From: Caldifarciminota bacterium
GTDB lineage: Bacteria; Hydrothermota; Hydrothermia; LBFQ01
Assembly (NCBI GenBank): GCA_015490465.1
Contig: WFXS01000031.1
Span: forward strand, 1-42,822
Direction: 5' to 3'
DNA: 42,822 nt
The translations under genes and the position numbers were made by a program. Below the pieces are notes generated by a model that saw only the letters and a program-made list of their open reading frames with translations, did not search any database and was not told the origin of the DNA. The first letter of the stretch is position 1, and each line of letters begins with the position of its first letter. Of this stretch, positions 26,101-31,451 are shown in pieces.

Positions 26101-26626
26101 CTTTGAGGACGACACCGGAACCGTGGACGCCACGATGTTCATATCCGAAGGCCTCACGGAGCTCCTTGAGAAACTGGAGAACGACCTCGTATTCGTGGTA
26201 AAGGGAACCGTAAGGGGTGTATCCGACGACAACGAGGAGGAGGAACGCATAGAGGTCAGAATAAAGGACGCTTCATCCATAATCCCGATCAGGGACTTCG
26301 TCACCCAGAACAGGATACTGCGGAACGGAGACCCGGGGAAGGTCCTTGAGGCCGCCCTGAAGAAGTTTGAGATAATGGCACCGAACGGGTTTAAGAGCAA
26401 AGAGGAGGGCAAGATCGCCTTCGTGAGGTTCTGGATAAGGGATCTGTCCGGTGAGGAGTTCGCCGAAGAGGTACCCTACGGTGTCGGCCTCAGGATCCTT
26501 AAAAGGCTGGTCGTTAAGGACTCAGGTCTTTTCCTTGAGAGGAGGGACGCTTACGATGAGGCGGCCTATGCCCTACTGATTCGGGACGTTGAGAGGTGGT
26601 TGAGGGCGCTGAAGAAGGTGAAGTAG
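23120..26626 (+). CDS. dnaE: DNA polymerase III alpha subunit
   Basis: 1168-aa C-family replicative polymerase. The N-terminal PHP domain has VHLHVHSEYSLLDG (His6, His8, His10) and LTDHGNLYG. Palm aspartates are D401 and D403 in PDVDIDF and D555 in KIDVLGL, by codon count the same numbers as in E. coli DnaE. VGPGRGSAAGSLV is the nucleotide-binding block, and NKSHSAAYGLMAYWTAYLKA lies at the end of the fingers. A helix-hairpin-helix (about 840-900) and an OB fold (about 965-1050) follow. GTG start directly after a TAGAAT box gives a predicted leaderless mRNA. The PHP metal residues look largely intact, so proofreading by this domain is possible. Confidence 0.97.
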   Translation: MADFVHLHVHSEYSLLDGAARIKDLVRKAKELGFPALALTDHGNLYGSIEFYKAAKEEGIKPILGMEAYIVEDHSKKGKEHKEYNHLTLLAADNEGWRNLMRLSSLGFLEGFYGKPRIDWEQLEKHSSGLIVLSGCPKGTIAENIVKGRYDEAKRWVEWFKDVFGERFFLEVQDVGIPENEAINKTLLEFSKYFKIPLVATNDVHYVNPGDHELQEILMAIAQNKKINDRSRFMLSTKQLYMRSEEEMLRLFSWMPEAVRNTMIVAEMVNVDIELDATKLKLPHFLLPEGYSSDVEYLKDLARKGLEERISDLPESERQKYRERLEYELSVIEGTGFAGYFLIIWDLVNASRKMGVKVGPGRGSAAGSLVLYSLGITQIDPLKYDLLFERFLNPERISPPDVDIDFQDNRREDVINYLRDRYGDDRVAQIITFSKLKARAAFKDVARYYDTPFEQANQISQLIPNVPTDPITLAEAYESVEDFRKAVEKEPWKTVVEKAIKLEGFTRGTSVHAAGVVVSPDELTNHVPLAKSKDGQVITQYDMGTLELLGMLKIDVLGLRTLSMLDHAERLVRQHYDPHFTLESIPIDDPGTFRLLQEGKTMGVFQLEGTNMRKILIRLRPTALEDIIALNALYRPGPIQSGMVDEYIERKHGKPFEYEFPELEPILKNTYGLFVYQEQIMLMSRVLAGFTPGEADTLRKAIGKKKKALMEKMKDKFIKGAVERGYDEKKIVKLWEDIEKFASYSFNKSHSAAYGLMAYWTAYLKAHYPLAFYTAALSSFKGSQQQRFFKNAPLFIAEMREMGIRVVPPDVNRSDVDFTLDKEENAVVWGLGFLKDVGLEMAERIVRERERGGEYRSVSDFARRTKANKKVLEALTRAGALDSISGMTRSQLLQDIRSGRVSKRATGSLFGSIMDSKVEEAREDLNTLLNMERQSLGLYISGKPYDAYRDVAKAYGFPKIEELENYVNREVVFVASLLYYDKRKFRSGTKLSLLFEDDTGTVDATMFISEGLTELLEKLENDLVFVVKGTVRGVSDDNEEEERIEVRIKDASSIIPIRDFVTQNRILRNGDPGKVLEAALKKFEIMAPNGFKSKEEGKIAFVRFWIRDLSGEEFAEEVPYGVGLRILKRLVVKDSGLFLERRDAYDEAAYALLIRDVERWLRALKKVK

Positions 26627-26688
26627 TCACGATTATAGAGACGTGATTCATGTGCAGTTCCTGAGTGTTGTTGAAGTACGTACCGCCC

Positions 26689-26694
26689 TACAAT
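26689..26694 (+). promoter_or_regulatory. Possible -10 box of the 26703 gene
   Basis: TACAAT, 8 nt before TTG 26703 and 14 nt before ATG 26709. It supports the shorter start over a GTG at 26643. Confidence 0.4.
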
Positions 26695-26702
26695 ATCCAG
26701 CG

Positions 26703-27032
26703 TTGTGCATGGGAAACGAAGGGGGTAGTATTTTGGAGTTCGTTGAGAGTCTATCCCGGAAGATGAAGGAGTACATGTACACCCACGGTTTACCATCCCC
26801 CATCTTTCGGGTGTACGTGGACGGAGGATCAAGGGTTATCATGGAATCGGAGAGATCCGGGAGGTTTCCCAGATCGCTGAAGTGCGTCTTTACCCCTCCG
26901 ACCTACACGGTCATGGTTGAGGGACGGGTTATAACTTACGACACCCTCCTATCTCACGATGGGTTCAGGGTTGAGGAGAGGATACTGAACACGCTCTTTG
27001 AGGTGATGCTTGAATACGTGATTGAAGATTGA
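26703..27032 (+). CDS. Hypothetical small protein
   Basis: About 109 aa (127-130 if the GTG at 26643 is used). I do not recognise it. Sequence: a helix (ILEFVESLSRKMKEYMYTHG), a beta region (FRVYVDGGSRVIMESE, YTVMVEGRVITYDTL) and a C-terminal helix (EERILNTLFEVMLEYVIED). No cysteine cluster, signal or membrane segment. The alpha-beta-alpha order hints at a small binding protein. The start could be TTG 26703, ATG 26709 or GTG 26643; the TACAAT box favours the first two. It ends just before the promoter of the next gene. Confidence 0.6.
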   Translation: MCMGNEGGSILEFVESLSRKMKEYMYTHGLPSPIFRVYVDGGSRVIMESERSGRFPRSLKCVFTPPTYTVMVEGRVITYDTLLSHDGFRVEERILNTLFEVMLEYVIED

Positions 27033-27036
27033 GGCT

Positions 27037-27042
27037 TAGAAT
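27037..27042 (+). promoter_or_regulatory. -10 box of the lipoprotein at 27050
   Basis: TAGAAT, 7 nt before ATG 27050; it begins 5 nt after the previous stop. Confidence 0.6.
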
Positions 27043-27049
27043 ACCGACT

Positions 27050-27427
27050 ATGCGTAAGTTTGTTCTGCTGATACTGACCGTGTTATTTCTCTCGTGTTCG
27101 GGGGAAGCCTCAAAGTCGGAAGAGGGAACTGACCTCGCGACCGGGGTAACGGAACAGGTAAAGGTTCCCGAAGATCTGAGGAGGTTTTTGTATCCGGGAT
27201 CGGCCGTTGAGAAGGTACTCGTCGGCGAGAGATCTGTAGGCGTGGTTATGCGAACCAAAGACGATATAAAGAAAGTTGCCGAATTCTACCTTAAGGAGCT
27301 CGGGAAGCCCGAAGATAAGGTCGTAAACTCGTGGGCAATCTCTTACCTTTACAGTCGGGAGAACGCCATGATCCACATAGAGAGGGAGGACGGAGGAAGC
27401 GTAATATCCGTCTCGCTTGTAAAATAA
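27050..27427 (+). CDS. Small lipoprotein
   Basis: 125 aa. Type II signal MRKFVLLILTVLFLSC with lipobox Cys16, then an acidic linker (SGEASKSEEGTDLATG) and a compact domain of about 90 residues: VPEDLRRFLYPGSAVEKVLV, MRTKDDIKKVAEFYLKELGK and a last strand MIHIEREDGGSVISVSLVK. This helix plus beta layout resembles small periplasmic lipoproteins that pair residues over a sheet; no specific family is recognised. The start is ATG 27050 (not the GTG/TTG codons upstream) because of the TAGAAT box. The stop lies in the A-rich arm of the tRNA terminator. Confidence 0.72.
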   Translation: MRKFVLLILTVLFLSCSGEASKSEEGTDLATGVTEQVKVPEDLRRFLYPGSAVEKVLVGERSVGVVMRTKDDIKKVAEFYLKELGKPEDKVVNSWAISYLYSRENAMIHIEREDGGSVISVSLVK

Positions 27428-27446
27428 AAAATGGGCCTTTCGGCCC
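27419..27446 (-). terminator. Terminator of tRNA-Val
   Basis: Stem GGGCC/GGCCC at 27433-27446 with a small loop, followed on the minus strand by a T-rich run (27432 down to 27419). It overlaps the stop codon of the plus-strand lipoprotein gene. Confidence 0.8.
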
Positions 27447-27449
27447 AAG

Positions 27450-27523
27450 TGGGCGCGGGAGGAGTTGAACCTCCGACCTCTCGCATGTCAAACGAGCGCT
27501 CTAACCACCTGAGCTACGCGCCC
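27450..27523 (-). tRNA. tRNA-Val (anticodon GAC)
   Basis: A 74-nt cloverleaf on the minus strand. The acceptor arm is GGGCGCG/CGCGCCC with discriminator A. The D arm is GCTC...GAGC, the anticodon stem CTCGT/GCGAG (one G-U) with loop TTGACAT and anticodon GAC, and the T arm GGAGG-TTCAACT-CCTCC. It reads GUC and GUU valine codons. CCA is not encoded. Confidence 0.97.
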
Positions 27524-27536
27524 GGATGAGGATGAT

Positions 27537-27542
27537 ATTATA
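27537..27542 (-). promoter_or_regulatory. -10 box of tRNA-Val
   Basis: A perfect TATAAT, 13 nt upstream of the tRNA 5' end, giving a short 5' leader. Confidence 0.65.
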
Positions 27543-27568
27543 CTGTGGAACGGTGTGCGTGTGGGGTT

Positions 27569-27574
27569 TAGAAT
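27569..27574 (+). promoter_or_regulatory. -10 box of the UPF0104 gene
   Basis: TAGAAT, 6 nt before TTG 27581. A leaderless TTG start is predicted. Confidence 0.55.
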
Positions 27575-27580
27575 TCCCGC

Positions 27581-28423
27581 TTGAAGAGGATACTCCGCTA
27601 CGCCGTCGCCTTTCTCGGAATACTGTTCGCCGTTTATCCCATGCTAAGGGACATTCACCGCCTGCGGGAGATAAGGTTTGACCCTATCCTGTTTCTGGCA
27701 GCCGTAATCATCATGTTACTGTCTTACAGCCTCCTTCCCCTTATCTGGCTATACGTGGGCAGGGCCTTCGGTATACCTCTAAACATAAGGGAGGCCGTAA
27801 ACTCGTGGTTCGTATCGTCGGTCGGCAGGTACATACCGGGGAAGGTGTGGCAGTTCGTGGGGCGGGCCTCCCTCCTGCCCTACCCCGCATCCGTGGTGAT
27901 ATCGGCCATGTTTTACGAACATCTCATCCTTATGACGGGGGCATCCCTGTTCTCCTTCGTACTTCCCCGTTTTCCCCTCCTGCAGGTCCTGATAACCTTA
28001 ACCCTCGCGACCGCTCTTCTGATGTGGAGGTACTTTATCCTCCTTATTCGCAGATGGTTCCCGAAGGTACATCACTATCCCCGTAGATGGAAGGACGTGG
28101 TTGTGGCCGTACTCCTGTCAACCCTCTACTGGGCGATATCGGGGTTTGCGGCTTACCTCATAGCGAAAAGCACCTTCTGGGGTAAGGGCTATCCGGAGAT
28201 AGCCTTCGTCTATTCCTTCTCCTTTGTGGCCTCTTACGTGCTTCCCCTCACTCCGGCAGGCCTCGGTATAAGGGAGGCCATCATATCGGGGATAATGGGG
28301 TACAACCTCCAGTCCTCGGTATTCGCCCTTTTGACCCGTCTGGCCATACTGGCGGTGGACCTTATAACCCTCGGAATAGGGGTTCTGGCCGGCGTTAGAG
28401 GTAATAGGAGAGGAGACTCATAG
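27581..28423 (+). CDS. UPF0104/LPG-synthase-like membrane protein
   Basis: A 280-aa integral membrane protein with about seven helices. The signature segments SSVGRYIPGKVWQFVGRASL near residues 75-93 and LPLTPAGLGIREAIISG near 222-238 identify the lysylphosphatidylglycerol-synthase transmembrane (DUF2156-less) family, which flips or transfers lipids. The cytosolic aminoacyl-transferase domain of MprF is absent, so lysyl transfer is unlikely; a lipid flippase or glycolipid role is more plausible. Start is TTG at 27581, 6 nt after TAGAAT. It converges on the phosphoesterase with a 29-bp 3' overlap. Confidence 0.82.
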   Translation: MKRILRYAVAFLGILFAVYPMLRDIHRLREIRFDPILFLAAVIIMLLSYSLLPLIWLYVGRAFGIPLNIREAVNSWFVSSVGRYIPGKVWQFVGRASLLPYPASVVISAMFYEHLILMTGASLFSFVLPRFPLLQVLITLTLATALLMWRYFILLIRRWFPKVHHYPRRWKDVVVAVLLSTLYWAISGFAAYLIAKSTFWGKGYPEIAFVYSFSFVASYVLPLTPAGLGIREAIISGIMGYNLQSSVFALLTRLAILAVDLITLGIGVLAGVRGNRRGDS

Positions 28424-29126
28424 GCAGACCCGCCTCCCCGATCTCCTTTTTCAGGTTGGATAGGTCGTAATTCACCCTGTACCAGGTGAACGACGGCTCC
28501 TCATCGTCGTATATACCGAAGGAGGCCCCACCGAGACCGTCCCGTGGTTGTCCCACGGAGCCGGGATTCACTATGTACCGTACGGAGGGCAGGAACTTCA
28601 TCTTCATACGGTCGCTTACCACCTGTCCCCCAACGACTACCGTCCTGTATCGGGCAAAGTAGGAGGGTACGTGGGTATGACCCACGAAGATCAGACGGGC
28701 GTCGGTACTCCTGAAGGAAATGGTGGCATCCGACGGGTCAAATATGTACTTCCATATCGGATCGTCCGGTGCCGCATGGACGTACAGGATATCTCCCTCG
28801 CGGGCAAGTGGTCTCAAATGGCGAATAAAGTTGAGATTTTCCGGCTTGATCACCTTCTCCGTCCATACGCTACACGTGTAAGCCAGATCGGAGAAGTAGT
28901 TTCGCTCCTCATGGTTTACGAGTGCGGCATCGTGGTTTCCAAGAAGACAAATATCGCACCTCTCCCTGAACCACTCTATAACCTCGTTGGGCCTCGTACC
29001 GTAGTCCACGTAATCGCCGAGGGATACTACGCGGTCGTATCCGATCTTCTCCCTCTCAAGGAAATCCAGAACGGCCCTCAACGCCCACCAGTTAGCGTGG
29101 ACATCGGACAGTATGAGCGTTTTCAC
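28395..29126 (-). CDS. Calcineurin-like metallophosphoesterase
   Basis: 243 aa with all the metal blocks of the family: LILSDVHANWWAL (Asp, His), SLGDYVDYG, LLGNHDAAL, YVHAAPDD and VGHTHVPS (GHxH). Two divalent metal ions hydrolyse phosphodiesters or monoesters. The short length and domain order fit the YfcE/MJ0936-type group. GTG start at 29126, because the sequence matches the usual N-terminus (M-K-x-L-I-L-S-D). A TAGGTT sequence 6 nt upstream may be the -10. It overlaps the convergent UPF0104 gene. Substrate unknown. Confidence 0.87.
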   Translation of the reverse strand: MKTLILSDVHANWWALRAVLDFLEREKIGYDRVVSLGDYVDYGTRPNEVIEWFRERCDICLLGNHDAALVNHEERNYFSDLAYTCSVWTEKVIKPENLNFIRHLRPLAREGDILYVHAAPDDPIWKYIFDPSDATISFRSTDARLIFVGHTHVPSYFARYRTVVVGGQVVSDRMKMKFLPSVRYIVNPGSVGQPRDGLGGASFGIYDDEEPSFTWYRVNYDLSNLKKEIGEAGLPMSLLSYYL

Positions 29127-29132
29127 ATTTTA

Positions 29133-29138
29133 AACCTA
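29133..29138 (-). promoter_or_regulatory. Weak -10-like box of the phosphoesterase
   Basis: TAGGTT on the minus strand, 6 nt before GTG 29126; a TAAAAT abuts the GTG and is too close to act as its -10. A TANNNT match only. Confidence 0.3.
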
Positions 29139-29156
29139 CCCTTTAGCATCCTCCGG

Positions 29157-29450
29157 TCAGGAGAGATACTCCTCAAGTCTGTCTAACATCTCGTCAACCC
29201 TCTTCCTCATGGCTTCCAGTTTCTCCGCGGCCTCGCCCCTGAGCTTTCCGGACTTTTCACTGAACTCCCTCTCAATCTGCGCCCTCAACTCCCTCAACTT
29301 CTCACGGGCCATCCTGCCACGATCCACCAGCTTGCCACGTACCTCTTTCCCTGTGTACGGGGTCGTGAGGAGCGTCGCCAGCGCTCCTATGGTCATTCCG
29401 GTCAAAAGTCCCATTACGAACAGCAGTGCATCTTCGCTTTTCCTTGCCAT
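29157..29450 (-). CDS. YtxH-domain membrane protein
   Basis: 97 aa. One N-terminal membrane helix (LLFVMGLLTGMTIGALATLL) followed by the YtxH hallmark TTPYTGKEVRGKL, then a charged coiled coil to the end (LRELRAQIEREFSEKSGKL, EKLEAMRKRVDEMLDRLEEY). YtxH proteins are short membrane-anchored proteins linked to general stress in Bacillus; their function is not known. ATG 29450 is 8 nt after a TAGAAT box; a longer frame to 29597 runs across the neighbouring promoter region. Confidence 0.82.
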   Translation of the reverse strand: MARKSEDALLFVMGLLTGMTIGALATLLTTPYTGKEVRGKLVDRGRMAREKLRELRAQIEREFSEKSGKLRGEAAEKLEAMRKRVDEMLDRLEEYLS

Positions 29451-29458
29451 AGGGTAAA

Positions 29459-29464
29459 ATTCTA
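29459..29464 (-). promoter_or_regulatory. -10 box of the YtxH gene
   Basis: TAGAAT on the minus strand, 8 nt before ATG 29450. Confidence 0.55.
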
Positions 29465-29491
29465 AAGGAGAACGGATACTCTGGACGGGAT

Positions 29492-29497
29492 TAGAAT
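29492..29497 (+). promoter_or_regulatory. -10 box of the 29509 gene
   Basis: TAGAAT, 11 nt before GTG 29509 and 14 nt before ATG 29512. Confidence 0.5.
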
Positions 29498-29508
29498 AGC
29501 AACGTCTG

Positions 29509-30153
29509 GTGATGGGAGATACTCTTCTCGTACTTACCCTGCTCTCCCTTGGAGATGGGGATGCAGCACAGGTTGAAGCCCTTCGGGTGAAGTCCAATTA
29601 CCTATACGCGAAGGCTCTGGCACTCTCCGGAGACACCCTGAGGGCCATTAACGTACTATTACAGGAGGAGGGGTGCAGGGCAAAGAGGTACAGGCTCGTC
29701 CTTATGCTGGGGAAATTCTACCTTGACGGTGCCACGGAACTCCTTGAAGACACGGTATGTTTCGGGCATAGGGACATCATCCTGTACAACGCCTACGTCC
29801 TGAATTTCCTTGACGATCCCCTTTCCGACAGTCTCCGTTCCATGCTCCCCCCCCTTCTGGATCCGGGGAAGGCCATACTTTACAACCTCGTACCGGGTAT
29901 GGGTCTCGTATATGCCGGAAGGCCGTGGCAGGGTATTAAGACCTTTCTGGCCAACGTCGTGGGTATAGCGGGTATAACCTACTCCATAAAGAACAAGAGG
30001 TACGTGGATGCGGCCGTGTGGTACGTTTTCTGGGAGGGGAGGTTCCTTACCGGAAGCTTTCAGAATTCAATAAGCGCAGTCTGGAACGAGAATCGTCGGC
30101 GACTAAAACCCTACTTCCGGAAGATTCTGCATATGATAGAGGAAGGAGGATAA
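29509..30153 (+). CDS. Small membrane protein of the PGxGxxYAGR type (DUF5683-like)
   Basis: 214 aa. Short hydrophobic N-terminus (TLLVLTLLSL) likely a signal; a helical part (TPR-like, NYLYAKALALSGDTLRAINV) up to about residue 110; then YNLVPGMGLVYAGRPWQGIK, TFLANVVGIAGI and WYVFWEGRFLTGSFQNSISA. The PGxGxxYAGR block with C-terminal hydrophobic helices is common in FCB bacteria (DUF5683/TM2-like membrane proteins). No function is known. The true start may be ATG 29512. Confidence 0.65.
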   Translation: MMGDTLLVLTLLSLGDGDAAQVEALRVKSNYLYAKALALSGDTLRAINVLLQEEGCRAKRYRLVLMLGKFYLDGATELLEDTVCFGHRDIILYNAYVLNFLDDPLSDSLRSMLPPLLDPGKAILYNLVPGMGLVYAGRPWQGIKTFLANVVGIAGITYSIKNKRYVDAAVWYVFWEGRFLTGSFQNSISAVWNENRRRLKPYFRKILHMIEEGG

Positions 30154-30172
30154 AAACGTTTCCCTTACCTCG

Positions 30173-30259
30173 CTAAACTTTAGCCCCTGCCATCTGATTC
30201 CCATGCCAAAAAACTCTCCAGACTTTCTCCTTCGCTCTCTCAAGAACGGCCTCCTTCAT
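30173..30259 (-). CDS. 28-codon ORF overlapping the Uma2 stop
   Basis: MKEAVLERAKEKVWRVFWHG then NQMAGAKV. The ATG overlaps the TGA of the Uma2 gene (ATGA). The preceding GGAGG lies 8 nt before it (GAGGAGGTGATAAG), a good ribosome-binding site. The C-terminal sequence and DNA are similar to degraded pieces at 14731-14769 and 8961-8986, which suggests a mobile or repeatedly acquired small gene. It may be a small partner or a remnant tail of a Uma2-linked gene. Confidence 0.45.
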   Translation of the reverse strand: MKEAVLERAKEKVWRVFWHGNQMAGAKV

Positions 30260-30810
30260 CTTATCACCTCCTCAATCTTGAGCTTGAAACCTTTAAGGAC
30301 GCACGACTCAACATCCCCCTTCTCAACAGCAACCGAGTGTAGGACATATCTACCATCCTTCAAACACCAAACCTCTATTACTTTTTCACGCGGGAGAACT
30401 ATCCAGTACTCCCTGACGCCGTGCTTCTCATAGAGCTTGAACTTCTCATACCTATCGCGATGATAACTACCCGGTGAAACTATCTCAACTACAAGGTCGG
30501 GAGGTCCGAATACGCGATCTTTCACAATATCCATCCTTTCTCTAAAAACGAAGAGGAGATCAGGCTGTACGACCACCGTATCCGATAGGATAACATCAAC
30601 AGGTGATATGAGGATATCACCCCTTCCCTTTAAGCTGACCCTAAGGATGTAGTACAGATCACCCAGGACCCTTTGATGTAAAACTGTGGGCGCGGGCATC
30701 TCGTACAACCTCCCGTTTATGACCTCATAGCGTTTGTCGTCCGTGAGGCGAAGGTAATCCTCGTAGGTCCAAATCTTCTCCTTTGGTCTCTCCTTAACCG
30801 CAACAGCCAT
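30256..30810 (-). CDS. Uma2 family (DUF820) endonuclease
   Basis: A 184-aa PD-(D/E)xK-fold protein. DKRYEVINGRLYEMPAP carries the conserved Glu/Asn/Gly block, PDLLFVFRER and PDLVVEIVSPGSYHRDRYEK hold the catalytic P-D...E-x-V motif, then KHGVREYWIVLPREKVIEVW. Uma2 proteins are putative nucleases, often in many copies per genome, with unproven targets. ATG 30810 has GGAGG 6 nt upstream. It shares about 60% of its N-terminal residues with the next gene upstream, so the pair arose by tandem duplication. Confidence 0.85.
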   Translation of the reverse strand: MAVAVKERPKEKIWTYEDYLRLTDDKRYEVINGRLYEMPAPTVLHQRVLGDLYYILRVSLKGRGDILISPVDVILSDTVVVQPDLLFVFRERMDIVKDRVFGPPDLVVEIVSPGSYHRDRYEKFKLYEKHGVREYWIVLPREKVIEVWCLKDGRYVLHSVAVEKGDVESCVLKGFKLKIEEVIR

Positions 30811-30824
30811 ATTCAACCTCCTTT

Positions 30825-30840
30825 GTCTTCATTTGAAGAC
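30825..30840 (-). repeat. Perfect palindrome between the two Uma2 genes
   Basis: GTCTTCA-TT-TGAAGAC, 7-bp perfect arms, spanning the stop codon of the upstream Uma2 gene (30829-30831). A possible RNA processing or attenuation hairpin. Confidence 0.55.
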
Positions 30841-31395
30841 CTCCTTAAGGTCTATCTCCAGTCCCTCCAACACCTTGCTCTTAACCTTACCCTCCCCTTC
30901 GGCTACGCTGAAGAGGTCGTACTTACCCTTATCGTTCAGGACCCACACCTCAATAGCCTTCTCATCGGGATAAACGATCCAGTACTCCCTAACTCCAAAC
31001 TTCTCGTATATCTCTTTCTTAACGACCGTATCTCTCCGCACTGTAGCAGGTGATATTATCTCAACGACCAGATCCGGAGGCCCCATTATGGCCTTCTCGC
31101 CTATTATCCCAAGCCTATCCTTGGAGATGAAGATTATGTCCGGCTGAAGGACGTACTTATCCCCTAAAACCACGTCTATGGGAGAGGGGAGAACCTCACC
31201 AGGATCCTTTCTTTCAACGAAGTATATCATAAACTTGGCGATCCTTATAAGTATCCTCTGATGCAAAGGTGTAGGTGCAGGCATCTCGTACAACCTCCCG
31301 TTTATGACTTCATACCGTTTGTCATCCGCAAGGCGGAGGTAGTCTTCGTAGGTCCAAACCTCCTTCTCCGGCCTCTCCTTAACTGCTACAGCCAT
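30829..31395 (-). CDS. Uma2 family (DUF820) endonuclease
   Basis: 188 aa, paralogue of the gene at 30256. It shares MAVAVKERP, TYEDYLRL, DDKRYEVINGRLYEMPAPT and the C-terminal block PDLVVEIISPATVRR then YEKFGVREYWIVYPDEKAIEVW. The putative active-site residues (D/E and K of the PD-(D/E)xK fold) are kept, so both copies look functional. ATG 31395 has a GGAGG site 6 nt upstream; the TATAAT at 31418-31423 would give a leader of about 16 nt, with SD-type rather than leaderless translation. Confidence 0.87.
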   Translation of the reverse strand: MAVAVKERPEKEVWTYEDYLRLADDKRYEVINGRLYEMPAPTPLHQRILIRIAKFMIYFVERKDPGEVLPSPIDVVLGDKYVLQPDIIFISKDRLGIIGEKAIMGPPDLVVEIISPATVRRDTVVKKEIYEKFGVREYWIVYPDEKAIEVWVLNDKGKYDLFSVAEGEGKVKSKVLEGLEIDLKEVFK

Positions 31396-31417
31396 TTTCA
31401 ACCTCCTTCAATTCAAA

Positions 31418-31423
31418 ATTATA
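31418..31423 (-). promoter_or_regulatory. -10 box of the Uma2 pair
   Basis: TATAAT on the minus strand, 22 nt before ATG 31395, with an AAGGAGG site in between. Confidence 0.6.
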
Positions 31424-31451
31424 CCCCCGAAGCGCCGCCGTGTGGTCTAAA

